64,000 bases of DNA. It comes from an uncultured Roseobacter sp. (lineage in GTDB: Bacteria > Pseudomonadota > Alphaproteobacteria > Rhodobacterales > Rhodobacteraceae). The stretch lies in the NCBI RefSeq assembly GCF_947495275.1, contig NZ_CANLYL010000005.1:204172-268171 (forward strand), in the 5' to 3' direction. The position numbers and the translations under genes were made by a program. This document shows positions 26,499 to 35,330 of this stretch, piece by piece (position 1 is the stretch's first letter; every line of letters begins with the position of its first letter). A model generated the notes under the pieces. It was not told the DNA's origin. It did no database searches and saw only the letters and a list, made by a program, of their open reading frames with translations.

Positions 26499-27599
26499 AT
26501 GAAAACCGTCGGTCATAGCGTCAAAGACATCGCTGCTGCAATTGGTGCTGATGCCCACGGGGACACGTCTTTGCGTGTTGAACACGCGGCGGAACCCGGA
26601 TCGGCTGGTCCCAATGACATCGCAATGGCGACAAATGCGTCCTATGCGGAAACACTCGCTGATGGCGATGCCAAGGTAGCACTGCTCTGGGATGGCGCTG
26701 ACTGGCAAGCCCTAGGCCTGAAGGCTGCGATTATTCCCAGACGGCCGCGCTACGCCATGTCTGGCCTTACGAGGTTGCTGGATCGCGGGCAGGGCTACGG
26801 GGCCGGAATTCACCCAAGTGCGGTGGTCGATCCTTCGGCAGAGCTGGGTGAAGGGGTGAGCGTTGGGCCGCTCGCAGTAATCTCGGCTGGTGCGAAGATC
26901 GGAGCTGGCAGCATTATCGGTCCACAATGTTTTATCGGCTGGGACGTCGAGATGGGCGCGGACGCTTTTCTGCGCGAACATGTGTCAATCGGCGCGCGCG
27001 TGAAAATCGGGGATCGCTTTATGGCGCAGCCTGGTGCGCGTATCGGCGGCGATGGGTTTTCCTATACTACGCCAGAGCCTTCGTCAGTAGAAACCGCCCG
27101 CGCTACCCTGGGTGATCAGCGCGACTCCAAAGGGCAGGCCTGGGCACGCATCCACAGTCTGGGGGCGGTCACGCTTGGTGATGATGTGGAAGTTGGCTCC
27201 AACTGCACCATCGATTGTGGCACCATTCGCGACACGAAGATCGGCAACCGCACCAAGATCGACAACCTCGTTCAGGTTGGCCACAACTGCGTCATTGGCG
27301 ACGATTGCCTCTTGTGCGGGCATGTCGGGTTGGCAGGGTCGGTAAAGGTCGGCAATAATGTCGTTCTGGGCGGACAGGTAGGGGTCAGCGACAATATCTT
27401 TATCGGTGATGGCGTGATCGCAGGCGGCGGTAGTAAACTGCTGTCCAATGTCCCGGCGGGACGCACAGTGCTGGGGTATCCGGCGGTGAAGATGGACACT
27501 CACATTGAAACCTACAAGATTCAGAGGCGACTGCCCCGGCTCGTCCGTGATATTGCTGCCTTGCAGAAAGCGGTTTTCAAATCGGATGCAAAGGACTAA
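26499..27599 (+). CDS. lpxD: UDP-3-O-acylglucosamine N-acyltransferase LpxD
   Basis: A 366-residue LpxD, which adds the N-linked hydroxyacyl chain during lipid A synthesis in the cytoplasm. An N-terminal uridine-binding domain is followed by left-handed beta-helix hexapeptide repeats (IGPQCFIGWDV and similar) and the catalytic histidine in DNLVQVGHNCVIG. The next two genes encode an acyl carrier protein and a ketosynthase, so acyl-donor supply may be linked with lipid A assembly. Confidence 0.95.
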   Translation: MKTVGHSVKDIAAAIGADAHGDTSLRVEHAAEPGSAGPNDIAMATNASYAETLADGDAKVALLWDGADWQALGLKAAIIPRRPRYAMSGLTRLLDRGQGYGAGIHPSAVVDPSAELGEGVSVGPLAVISAGAKIGAGSIIGPQCFIGWDVEMGADAFLREHVSIGARVKIGDRFMAQPGARIGGDGFSYTTPEPSSVETARATLGDQRDSKGQAWARIHSLGAVTLGDDVEVGSNCTIDCGTIRDTKIGNRTKIDNLVQVGHNCVIGDDCLLCGHVGLAGSVKVGNNVVLGGQVGVSDNIFIGDGVIAGGGSKLLSNVPAGRTVLGYPAVKMDTHIETYKIQRRLPRLVRDIAALQKAVFKSDAKD

Positions 27600-27632
27600 A
27601 TCCTAGGCGAGCAGCGTGAAAGGAATAGGCAC

Positions 27633-27890
27633 GTGAGCACCAAGGACAAAGTCATCGCCATCATTGCGGAACAGGCTGTGCTTGATCCCGCCGAGGTCAC
27701 GCCGAGCAGCACTTTGGAAGATCTTGGAATAGACAGTCTGGGTCTGGTCGAAAGTATTTTCTCCATTGAGGAAGAATTCGACATCAGCGTGCCCTTTAAC
27801 GCGAATGACCCGCAATCGTCCGATTTTGACATATCAACCGTGGCCTCCATCATCGCGGGTATCGAGCGTCTCCAAAAAGAACAGGGTTAG
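27633..27890 (+). CDS. Acyl carrier protein
   Basis: An 85-residue carrier protein with the phosphopantetheine serine in DLGIDSLGLVE. GTG start behind AAGGAATAG. Its sequence differs from housekeeping AcpP (for example FDISVPFNANDPQSSDFD), so it is probably a specialised carrier. It lies 33 bases after lpxD and 6 bases before a ketosynthase gene. Confidence 0.93.
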   Translation: MSTKDKVIAIIAEQAVLDPAEVTPSSTLEDLGIDSLGLVESIFSIEEEFDISVPFNANDPQSSDFDISTVASIIAGIERLQKEQG

Positions 27891-27896
27891 TCGCCC

Positions 27897-29105
27897 ATGA
27901 AACGTGTGGTCATTACCGGTGCTGGCACGATCAACGCGCTTGGTCACGATGTGAAATCAACCATGGCGGCCATGCAGGCGGGGACCTGCGGCATCGGTGC
28001 ATTGGAGCTGCGTGACGTCGAACGCCTGTCGATCCAGATCGGCGGGCAGGTGCGGGGTTTTGAAGCAGAAGGGCGCTACAACCGCCAGCAGATGTCCCTT
28101 TACGACCGGTTTACGCAATTCACCCTGGCGGCCGCGAAAGAGGCCATTGATCAATCCGGTCTCAGCTTCAGCGGCGATCTTGCCGCCAAATCCGGCGTGG
28201 TTCTGGGCACCGCCGGGGGAGGGGTCAGCACCTGGGACGACAACTATCGCTCGGTTTACGAGGATGGCAAAAACCGGGTGCATCCGTTTGTCGTACCCAA
28301 ATTAATGAACAACGCCGCCGCCTCGCATGTCAGCATGGAGCACAATCTGAAAGGGCCGTCCTTCACCGTCTCAACCGCTTGCGCGTCGTCAAATCACGCC
28401 ATGGCGCAGGCTTTCAGCATGGTCCGTTCTGGCATGTCACCTGCGATGATCACGGGAGGGTCGGAAAGCATGTTGTGCTTTGGCGGCGTCAAAGCCTGGG
28501 AAGGTTTGCGCGTCATGAGCCGTGATGCCTGCAGGCCCTTTTCGGCCAATCGCAACGGTATGGTGCAGGGCGAAGGCGCGGGCGTTTTTGTTTTTGAAGA
28601 ATATGAACACGCCCGTGCGCGCGGCGCCGACATGCTATGTGAAGTCTCGGGCTTTGCCATGTCATCTGACGCCAGCGATATCGTCATGCCTTCAAAAAGC
28701 GGGGCAGCCCGGGCAATGGCCGGGGCCCTTGCAGATGCCGGGATCAACCGCGACGAGGTCGGCTACATCAACGCGCATGGCACGGGCACCGCTGCCAACG
28801 ATAAGACTGAATGCGCGGCCGTCGCCGATGTTTTCGGACCGCATGCGGACAAGCTGATGATCAGTTCAACGAAATCCATGCATGGCCATCTGATCGGCGG
28901 CACCGGTGCTGTGGAACTTCTCGCCTGTATCATGGCGCTGCGTAACGGTGTGATTGCACCCACAATCGGTTACGAAGAACCTGATCCTGAATGCGCGCTT
29001 GATGTGGTGCCAAATGAAGCCCGTAAAGCAAAGGTCAAAGTGGCCCTGTCCAATGCCTTTGCGTTTGGTGGCATGAACGCTGTGCTGGCCCTGCGCGCCA
29101 TTTGA
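27897..29105 (+). CDS. Beta-ketoacyl-ACP synthase (FabF-like)
   Basis: A 402-residue condensing enzyme with an intact Cys-His-His triad: STACASSNHAM, NAHGTGTAANDKTE and STKSMHGHLIGGTGAVE. It elongates acyl-ACP using malonyl-ACP. Its pairing with a dedicated ACP beside lpxD recalls, in concept, rhizobial loci for special lipid A fatty acids, though no acyltransferase is present here. It may equally make another specialised chain. Confidence 0.93.
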   Translation: MKRVVITGAGTINALGHDVKSTMAAMQAGTCGIGALELRDVERLSIQIGGQVRGFEAEGRYNRQQMSLYDRFTQFTLAAAKEAIDQSGLSFSGDLAAKSGVVLGTAGGGVSTWDDNYRSVYEDGKNRVHPFVVPKLMNNAAASHVSMEHNLKGPSFTVSTACASSNHAMAQAFSMVRSGMSPAMITGGSESMLCFGGVKAWEGLRVMSRDACRPFSANRNGMVQGEGAGVFVFEEYEHARARGADMLCEVSGFAMSSDASDIVMPSKSGAARAMAGALADAGINRDEVGYINAHGTGTAANDKTECAAVADVFGPHADKLMISSTKSMHGHLIGGTGAVELLACIMALRNGVIAPTIGYEEPDPECALDVVPNEARKAKVKVALSNAFAFGGMNAVLALRAI

Positions 29106-29106
29106 C

Positions 29107-29132
29107 AAAAAACCGCGCCCCGAAAGGCGCGG
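29107..29132 (-). terminator. Rho-independent terminator of the IalB-family gene
   Basis: On the minus strand CCGCGCC and GGCGCGG form a 7-bp stem followed by TTTTTT. It lies between the convergent ketosynthase and IalB-family genes. Confidence 0.82.
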
Positions 29133-29157
29133 CTGCGTTCACGATCAGGGTTTTCCG

Positions 29158-29781
29158 TTATTGCTGGATCACCGAAACCTTTTCAAAGCCCGCCGTAAAC
29201 CCCTTGAGGGAGAGGACGATATCGACCTTCTGATCGGGTGCCACGATCGGAACAATCGTCAAGGTTGCCTCAACGCCTTTTTTGAAGCTCTCGACATCCT
29301 CTTCGGTCAATCCGATCCGCGCGTAGCAACCGATGTTGTTGCAAAAGGCGAAAGGATATCTTTTTGTCGGTTTTTCATCAATCTTGATCGCCAGTTGCTG
29401 ACCAAGGGAGGTTTCAAGCGGCACGATCACGGTTGCACCCGCCTTGGCCTGACCGCCTTCCGGCAACCGGAAAAGGGTGAATTCGGAAATGGGTGCCCCT
29501 TCACCATCCGCCAGCAATTGATACATCTGGCAAGGGTCGTCGCCACTCTCAACCTTTACGCAGCGCAGGCTCCAGTCGTCGAATTTTTCGGTCACATAGG
29601 TCTCGCCAACCTTCGGACCTTCCGGTTCCACTTCGCCCAGGCTCAATTCATTTTCGATGCCTGGGGCTTCAGCCGGTTGCTCTTCTGTCTCGTCGGATTG
29701 GGCAAAGGCAAAAGATGACGCCGCGACCAAGGGCAAAGCCACCACAAAACTGTGCGTCAATATAGAAGTATACTTGGGCAT
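29158..29781 (-). CDS. Invasion-associated locus B (IalB) family protein
   Basis: A 207-residue exported protein with an N-terminal signal peptide (cleavage after about FAFAQ). An acidic linker is followed by the IalB domain: FDDWSLRCVKVESGDDPCQMYQ with two cysteines, and CNNIGCYARIGLT with two more, a pattern typical of this family. IalB proteins are periplasmic or outer-membrane associated; the name comes from Bartonella and does not imply virulence here. Confidence 0.9.
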   Translation of the reverse strand: MPKYTSILTHSFVVALPLVAASSFAFAQSDETEEQPAEAPGIENELSLGEVEPEGPKVGETYVTEKFDDWSLRCVKVESGDDPCQMYQLLADGEGAPISEFTLFRLPEGGQAKAGATVIVPLETSLGQQLAIKIDEKPTKRYPFAFCNNIGCYARIGLTEEDVESFKKGVEATLTIVPIVAPDQKVDIVLSLKGFTAGFEKVSVIQQ

Positions 29782-29886
29782 GTTCGCTCCGATTTTATTG
29801 CTTTTTCAGGGTGTACCATGCCCGTAAATGGGTGTCAGTCCCGAGATCGGCAAAACCGCTCCAGAACGTTAAAATATTTGGCATAT

Positions 29887-29962
29887 TCTCAAAAAGAAAA
29901 AGGGATGCTCACCGCATCCCCTTCCCAATTAGTCTTCTCCCCGTCGGACTGGCCGACTTATT
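29887..29962 (-). ncRNA. Candidate small RNA A (about 75 nt) with own promoter and terminator
   Basis: Reading the minus strand, a TTGACG/TAGCTT promoter with a 17-base spacer predicts a start near 29962. The predicted transcript folds into a 5-bp hairpin (GTCGG-CCAGT-CCGAC, 29943-29957), a purine-rich single-stranded stretch (GGGGAGAAGACTAATTGGG), and a 7-bp terminator hairpin with a T-rich tail. No open reading frame of note is present. It could instead be a leader/attenuator for the IalB-family gene, whose start is about 105 bases further on. Confidence 0.6.
29891..29920 (-). terminator. Rho-independent terminator of small RNA A
   Basis: On the minus strand GGGATGC-GGTGA-GCATCCC is followed by TTTTTCTTTTT. 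No protein gene ends nearby on this strand; the nearest upstream minus-strand element is the small RNA promoter at 29969-29997. Confidence 0.8.
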
Positions 29963-29968
29963 GCAGGG

Positions 29969-29997
29969 AAGCTACGAAACGACGCAGTTGACGTCAA
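29969..29997 (-). promoter_or_regulatory. Candidate sigma70-type promoter of small RNA A
   Basis: -35 TTGACG (29992-29997) and -10 TAGCTT (29969-29974) with a 17-base spacer, on the minus strand. The distance to the terminator gives a transcript of about 75 bases. Confidence 0.55.
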
Positions 29998-30045
29998 CCT
30001 AAAACACCGAAGATTTATCCACTTGCTGATCAAATTTATGTTGAG

Positions 30046-30115
30046 AGTAAAAAAAGGCCGTACCGAAAACGGCACGGCCAGTCTGACAGGGAGGATGCCC
30101 AGACCGGAAAGGACA
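30046..30115 (-). ncRNA. Candidate small RNA B with anti-Shine-Dalgarno loop
   Basis: On the minus strand an 8-bp stem (CCGGTCTG with CAGACTGG, one wobble) exposes a 14-base loop containing ATCCTCCC, complementary to ribosome-binding sites. It is followed directly by a 10-bp terminator hairpin and seven T. The 5' end is not defined and I found no convincing promoter, so the right boundary is approximate. CU-rich exposed loops of this sort are known in Rhodobacterales and rhizobial small RNAs (CcsR and cuckoo RNA types). Confidence 0.55.
30049..30079 (-). terminator. Rho-independent terminator of small RNA B
   Basis: Minus strand: GGCCGTGCCG-TTTT-CGGTACGGCC (10 bp with one wobble) followed by TTTTTTT. 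No annotated minus-strand gene lies upstream; herA on the plus strand begins at 30204. Confidence 0.85.
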
Positions 30116-30203
30116 AATCCGGCGGCTGAGCGATTTGACTATGACGTGCAAAGGTTAACATCGTATGCTCGGCAAATGAGTTTGTGATTAAAGGAAGACT
30201 TGC

Positions 30204-31751
30204 GTGACATCAGACATCTTTATTGGCGGCGGCGGGCCGGATTATGGCGTGAAACAGCACCTGAGTTTGGGTTACGCAAACCGCCATGGGCTGGTCGCCG
30301 GGGCCACCGGAACCGGCAAGACCGTGACCCTGCAAATCCTTGCGGAAGGATTTTCCAAGGCAGGCGTGCCGGTGTTTTTGTCCGATGTGAAGGGCGATCT
30401 GTCGGGCCTTGCCAAGGCGGGCACCGAGACACACAAGCTGCATGGACCTTTTACCGAACGTGCCACACAGATCGGGTTCACCGATTACATCTACGAGGCC
30501 TTTCCGGTCACTTTCTGGGACCTTCTTGGGGAACAGGGTCATCCCGTGCGCACCACCGTTTCCGAAATGGGCCCGCTGTTGCTGGCACGACTGTTGGAAC
30601 TGACTGAAGCGCAGGAAGGTATTCTCAACATCGCTTTTCGACTGGCCGATGAAGAAGGGCTGCCGCTGCTTGATCTGAAGGATCTGCAATCCCTGCTGGT
30701 CTGGATCGGGGAAAATGCCAAGGCGCTTTCCCTGCGTTATGGTAATGTCTCCTCAGCCTCCATCGGGGCCATTCAGCGGCGGTTGCTGGTTCTGGAAAAC
30801 CAGGGGGGCACCGGCCTTTTTGGCGAACCGGCGCTGGCATTGTCGGACCTGATGCGACAGGACGCGCAAGGGCGCGGCGAGATCAATATTCTGGCGGCGG
30901 ATAAATTGATGGCCTCACCTGGGCTTTATGCGACGTTTCTGCTGTGGCTGCTGTCGGAGCTATTCGAGGAACTGCCCGAAGTGGGGGACCCCGACAAACC
31001 CAAGCTGGTCTTCTTTTTCGATGAGGCCCATCTGCTCTTTGACGATGCCCCCAAGGCACTGGTGGACAAGGTAGAACAGGTGGCGCGGTTGATCCGTTCC
31101 AAGGGCGTGGGGGTCTATTTCATCACGCAAAATCCCGCAGATGTGCCGGATGATATTCTGGGTCAGCTGGGCAATCGTATTCAGCACGCCCTGCGCGCTT
31201 TTACGGCCAAGGATCGCAAGGAGTTGCGCATGGCGGCCGAAACCTACCGTGAAAACCCGGCATTCAACACCGAAGAAGCCATTCGCGAGGTGGGTGTGGG
31301 CGAAGCGGTCACTTCGATGCTGCAACGCAAGGGCGTGCCGGGCATTGTCGAACGGACCTTGATCCGCCCGCCCTCGTCGCAACTGGGCCCGATCAGCAAG
31401 AAGGAGCGGGCAGAGGTGATGGCGGCCTCTGATATGTCCGGGAAATACGACGCGCCCGTGGACCGCAGCTCGGCTTACGAAATCCTGAAAAAACGCGCGG
31501 AGGATGCTGCAGCAGAGGCGGCAAAGGCCGAAGAAGAAGCCGAGGAAGGATCGCCGCAATTGCGCGAATTCAACGCCGCACGCCGCTACACGGGCGGGCG
31601 CGTGGCGCGCTCTACGTCCCGGCGTGGTAAGACACGGCAATCCCAGAGCCTTGGCGGCGCGGTGGCCGCAGCCGTCATCAAGGAGTTGCAAGGCACAACA
31701 GGGCGTCGCATCGTGCGGGGCATTCTGGGCGGATTGTTCAAGGGTCGGTAA
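30204..31751 (+). CDS. HerA-like helicase/ATPase, DUF853 family
   Basis: A 515-residue P-loop ATPase of the HerA/FtsK superfamily. Walker A is [10 protein letters not shown], Walker B is [12 protein letters not shown], and the sensor segment is [30 protein letters not shown]. The C-terminal 90 residues are Ala/Glu- then Arg/Ser-rich. Members are annotated as helicases but a biological role is unproven. It stands alone between the small-RNA gap and the convergent Liv operon. Confidence 0.92.
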   Translation: MTSDIFIGGGGPDYGVKQHLSLGYANRHGLVAGATGTGKTVTLQILAEGFSKAGVPVFLSDVKGDLSGLAKAGTETHKLHGPFTERATQIGFTDYIYEAFPVTFWDLLGEQGHPVRTTVSEMGPLLLARLLELTEAQEGILNIAFRLADEEGLPLLDLKDLQSLLVWIGENAKALSLRYGNVSSASIGAIQRRLLVLENQGGTGLFGEPALALSDLMRQDAQGRGEINILAADKLMASPGLYATFLLWLLSELFEELPEVGDPDKPKLVFFFDEAHLLFDDAPKALVDKVEQVARLIRSKGVGVYFITQNPADVPDDILGQLGNRIQHALRAFTAKDRKELRMAAETYRENPAFNTEEAIREVGVGEAVTSMLQRKGVPGIVERTLIRPPSSQLGPISKKERAEVMAASDMSGKYDAPVDRSSAYEILKKRAEDAAAEAAKAEEEAEEGSPQLREFNAARRYTGGRVARSTSRRGKTRQSQSLGGAVAAAVIKELQGTTGRRIVRGILGGLFKGR

Positions 31752-31772
31752 GGGCGCCCGACAGGATCAGGG

Positions 31773-33077
31773 TCATTTCTCCGGGATTAGCCCGCGCGGA
31801 CTGAACCGCAGGACCAGCAGCAGCAGCACCCCGATGGTTAGCAGGCGCATATGTGCCGCTGAGGCGATCAGATGTGCCTTCAGGGCGCTGCCATCTGCCA
31901 GACCGGCGGTGATCCATTCCATCACTTCCAGCCCGATAGATTCGCCCTTGTCCCACATCAGGTAGATCAGCATGCCGCCCAAAACGGCGCCAAGGTTGTT
32001 GCCGGAGCCGCCGACAATCACCATGACCCAGATCAGAAAGGTAAACCGCAGCGGTTGATAGGTGCCGGGCGTGAGTTGACCGTCGAGCGTGGTCAGCATG
32101 GCCCCTGCGATACCGCAAATCGCCGATCCCAGCACAAAGACCTGAAGATGGCGCGCCGTCACGTCCTTGCCCATGGCCTCGGCGGCTACCTCATTGTCGC
32201 GGATCGCCCGCATCATCCGGCCCCAGGGGCTATTGAGCGCCATCTGCGCCATCCACAACAGCAACACCAGCACAAAGGCGAACAGCCCACAATAGAGCAG
32301 TTTTACATAGATGGTGGAGGCCGTCACCGCGTCAAAGCCGAAACCGGCGGCACGTTCGACAAAGCCAGTATTGTTCTGCAAGTCGATCTCATAAGGAACC
32401 GGACGGGGCACACCCACCACGTTTTTCACGCCGCGCGACAGCCAGTCTTCGTTCTTGAGAATGGCGATGATGATCTCTGCAATGCCCAAAGTGGCAATGG
32501 CCAGATAGTCAGAGCGCAGCCCCAATGCGGTTTTCCCGATAATCCAGGCGGCACCTGCGGCGAGCAGCCCGCCCACCGGCCAGGCGATGATCACCGGCAG
32601 GCCCAGACCACCTAGATATCCGGTCAGTGCGGGCTCAATCGCCTCAACCGCTTCGACCGACGGGTCGAAAAGACCCCGGTAGATCATGAACCCCGCGACG
32701 AGGATCGCCAGAACCACAAGGCTGCGCATCCACCCCTTTGCCATACGTCCGGCGACGACAATCGCGATGACAATGGTGGCCGCACCCATCAGCAAGGCGC
32801 CGATAATGCCAAAGCCACCCGCCTGCCAGGCGCCCGGTGTCGCGGGCATGCCGACCAACACCGCAGCCAGACCGCCCAGGGCAACAAACCCCATGATGCC
32901 GACGTTAAAGAGGCCCGCAAACCCCCATTGCAGGTTCACGCCAAGCGCCATGATCGCGGAAATCAGCCCCATGTTCAGCACGAAAAGTGCAGCATTCCAG
33001 CCCTGGAAATGGGCGATCACCGGGATCATCGCGAAGACGGCTGCGAAAAGGAGAGTGTTTTTCATGGCCGAGGTCAT
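31773..33077 (-). CDS. livM: Branched-chain amino acid-type ABC transporter permease (LivM-like)
   Basis: A 434-residue inner-membrane permease with about ten or more hydrophobic segments. LivM-type signatures include LGVNLQWGFAGLFNVGIMGF, the AAEAMGKDVTARHLQVFVLGSAICGIAGA coupling loop and the closing GLIPEK. It pairs with LivH and overlaps it by 4 bases. Somewhat longer than E. coli LivM owing to extra N-terminal membrane sequence. Confidence 0.9.
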   Translation of the reverse strand: MTSAMKNTLLFAAVFAMIPVIAHFQGWNAALFVLNMGLISAIMALGVNLQWGFAGLFNVGIMGFVALGGLAAVLVGMPATPGAWQAGGFGIIGALLMGAATIVIAIVVAGRMAKGWMRSLVVLAILVAGFMIYRGLFDPSVEAVEAIEPALTGYLGGLGLPVIIAWPVGGLLAAGAAWIIGKTALGLRSDYLAIATLGIAEIIIAILKNEDWLSRGVKNVVGVPRPVPYEIDLQNNTGFVERAAGFGFDAVTASTIYVKLLYCGLFAFVLVLLLWMAQMALNSPWGRMMRAIRDNEVAAEAMGKDVTARHLQVFVLGSAICGIAGAMLTTLDGQLTPGTYQPLRFTFLIWVMVIVGGSGNNLGAVLGGMLIYLMWDKGESIGLEVMEWITAGLADGSALKAHLIASAAHMRLLTIGVLLLLVLRFSPRGLIPEK

Positions 33078-34084
33078 ACTGCTTTCCCCGCAAAAAGGCC
33101 GGTGGGTTTGACCAGCAGGACAATCAGTAGAATGACGAAGCTCACTGCCAGTTTGTAATCTGTCGACATCAGTTGCACCAGCGTGTCAGGCGCCATGCTT
33201 TCGGGCAGCACATAGGTTGCGACTTTCTTCCAGGCATAGGTCACCGTGACTTCAGAAAACGCGATGACGAAGCCGCCCGCAATGGCCCCCAGCGGATTGC
33301 CAAGCCCGCCCACGATGGCGCTGGCAAAGATCGGCAGCAGCAGCTGGAAATAGGTGAAGGGTTTGAAGCTCTTGTCGAGCCCGTAAAGCACGCCCGCGAT
33401 GGTCGCCAGACCCGCCACGATCAACCAGGTGATCATCACAACCCGTTCGGGGTTGATGCCCGACAGTAGCGCCAGATCCTCATTGTCGGAATAGGCCCGC
33501 ATGGATTTGCCGGTGCGCGTGCGGTTGAGAAACCAGAAGAGCAGGGCCACCACGATCACGGCTGTGATGATGGTGATCCCTTGGGTGGTTTTGAAGGCCA
33601 GACCTTCACGCAAACCGGTCATCTCCTTGAAGGTGCGCGCGGATATGATGAAACGTTCGCCGTCCAGAAACCGCTGATCATCCGGCCCAATGATGAACCG
33701 CACCAACCCGTTGAGGATGAAGGTCACGCCGAGTGATACGATCACGAAAATCACCGGTTTGGCCTTTTGCGCCCGGTAGAACCGATAGACGATCCGGTCC
33801 GTGGTGAGCACCAGCGCCATACAACCCAGGATTCCGAAGGGCAGGGCAAGCAGGGCCGTTGGAAGCGGGCCGAGCGATAGGCCCCAGCTTTGGAAAAGCC
33901 AGGTCACCAGAACCGTGACCATGGCACCAAAGGCCATGGTGTCGCCATGGGCAAAGTTCGAAAACCTTAAGATGCCGTAGATCAGCGTCACCCCTAACGC
34001 GCCAAGCGCCAGCTGCGCGCCATAGGACATCGCCGGGATGATCACGAAATTCGAGAGCGCCACGATGGCGTTGAGGAGGTCCAT
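33074..34084 (-). CDS. livH: Branched-chain amino acid-type ABC transporter permease (LivH-like)
   Basis: A 336-residue permease with about eight hydrophobic segments. It has GALGVTLIYGILRFSNFAHGD near the N terminus, the SDNEDLALLSGINPERVVMITW coupling segment and GGLGNPLGAIAGGFVIAFSE near the end. The start at 34084 overlaps the stop of the secreted-protein gene; GGAGA lies upstream and an adjacent ATG at 34087 is an alternative. Confidence 0.9.
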   Translation of the reverse strand: MDLLNAIVALSNFVIIPAMSYGAQLALGALGVTLIYGILRFSNFAHGDTMAFGAMVTVLVTWLFQSWGLSLGPLPTALLALPFGILGCMALVLTTDRIVYRFYRAQKAKPVIFVIVSLGVTFILNGLVRFIIGPDDQRFLDGERFIISARTFKEMTGLREGLAFKTTQGITIITAVIVVALLFWFLNRTRTGKSMRAYSDNEDLALLSGINPERVVMITWLIVAGLATIAGVLYGLDKSFKPFTYFQLLLPIFASAIVGGLGNPLGAIAGGFVIAFSEVTVTYAWKKVATYVLPESMAPDTLVQLMSTDYKLAVSFVILLIVLLVKPTGLFAGKAV

Positions 34085-34509
34085 CATCCGATCTCCAAAG
34101 AAACGCATGGTCCCGTTAGAACGACCAATGATGGCTCAGACAACCCTCTTTCGGCTTGGGTCGTCGGGACCATCATGGTGAACCATCCGTTGTCGTACAA
34201 AATGAAACTATTCAGCGGAGCGTATGGGCGGCTTCCAACGGCGACACCTCGGACCCTAGAAAGCCCCGCTTGCGGCAGAGCGTTAAATGTTTTTACTTCC
34301 AAGCGTAACATCTCTTTGAAGGTGAACCTCGAACCGTCTTCGCTCCACGAAAGATGCCACTTTTCCTCTATATGCCTGCAATTCGCGGCGGTCCCAACCA
34401 CTGCACAGTAATTCACAGCTTCGCAGGTAAAACCATTCTCTTCACCGGCTTCCGCAGCCGAGACTAAAAAGCTGACGGAAAACAATACTGAGATACCCCG
34501 CATCCTCAC
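34084..34509 (-). CDS. Secreted cysteine-containing protein inside liv operon
   Basis: A 141-residue protein with a signal peptide (MRMRGISVLFSVSFLVSAAEA). The mature part has four cysteines (FTCEAVNYCAVVG, AANCRHIEE and GPCVSLE) consistent with periplasmic disulfides. No family recognised. It starts 4 bases inside the livF end and stops on the livH start, so it is firmly embedded in the operon. Unlike its neighbours it is relatively AT-rich (for example around 34190-34480), suggesting a later insertion. Confidence 0.75.
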   Translation of the reverse strand: MRMRGISVLFSVSFLVSAAEAGEENGFTCEAVNYCAVVGTAANCRHIEEKWHLSWSEDGSRFTFKEMLRLEVKTFNALPQAGLSRVRGVAVGSRPYAPLNSFILYDNGWFTMMVPTTQAERGLSEPSLVVLTGPCVSLEIG

Positions 34510-35330
34510 CCCCCCAAAAACGACTTGCGCACTTCGGGGTCGTTCAGCAATTCCTTGCCCGTCCCCGTATACGCATTCCGCCCCTGCACCAGAACATAAC
34601 CCTTGTCGGCGATCTCCAGTGCCTGCCGCGCGTTTTGCTCCACCATCAGGATGGGGATACCGGTGCGCGCCACCTCGATGATGCGGTCGAAAAGCTCGTC
34701 CATGACGATGGGCGACACCCCGGCGGTCGGTTCGTCCAGCATCAGCACTTTGGGTTGCGTCATCAGCGCCCGGCCCACGGCGACCTGCTGGCGTTGCCCG
34801 CCTGACAACTCACCCGCTGCCTGCAACCGCTTTTCCTTCAAAATCGGGAACAGGTCGTAAATCTGTGCCATGGTACCGGAGATATCATCGGTGCGAATGA
34901 ACGCACCCATCTCAAGGTTTTCCTCGACGGTCATCGAGGTGAAGATGTTCGAGGTCTGCGGCACGAAGCCCATGCCCCTGGCCACCCGGTCCTGCGGCGA
35001 CAGTTGGGTGATGTCCTCGCCATCGAGCTTCACATGGCCCTCGCGCAGGTTCAGCATGCCAAAGACCGCCTTCATGCCGGTGGATTTACCCGCCCCGTTG
35101 GGTCCGACGATCACGGCGATTTCACCGCGATCCACCGCGATGGTGCAGTCGTGCAGAATATCCGGCCCGGCCCCATAGCCGCCAGTCATGTTTTCACCGA
35201 TCAAAAAAGGACCGCCCACCGCCGGGTAGGCCTTGCCGCCCGGTTTTACAGGTGTGGCCGTACCCATACCTTTGGGATTGCCCAGAGACAGGTCCTTGTT
35301 GCCGCGGTCGCTATAGGGATCGCTGCTCAT
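34506..35330 (-). CDS. livF: Branched-chain amino acid-type ABC transporter ATPase (LivF-like)
   Basis: A 274-residue ATPase: Walker A GPNGAGKST, signature LSGGQRQQVAVGRAL, Walker B VLMLDEPTAGVSP. An unusual N-terminal extension of about 45 residues (SSDPYSDRGNKDLSLGNPKG) precedes the usual LivF start. It overlaps livG by 4 bases upstream and the secreted-protein gene by 4 bases downstream. Confidence 0.93.
   Translation of the reverse strand: MSSDPYSDRGNKDLSLGNPKGMGTATPVKPGGKAYPAVGGPFLIGENMTGGYGAGPDILHDCTIAVDRGEIAVIVGPNGAGKSTGMKAVFGMLNLREGHVKLDGEDITQLSPQDRVARGMGFVPQTSNIFTSMTVEENLEMGAFIRTDDISGTMAQIYDLFPILKEKRLQAAGELSGGQRQQVAVGRALMTQPKVLMLDEPTAGVSPIVMDELFDRIIEVARTGIPILMVEQNARQALEIADKGYVLVQGRNAYTGTGKELLNDPEVRKSFLGG

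Noticed and set aside
30121..30203. A sigma70 promoter for herA in the TTGACT/TATGCT pair
   Set aside because: TTGACT (30136-30141) and TATGCT are 23 bases apart, too far for a standard promoter.
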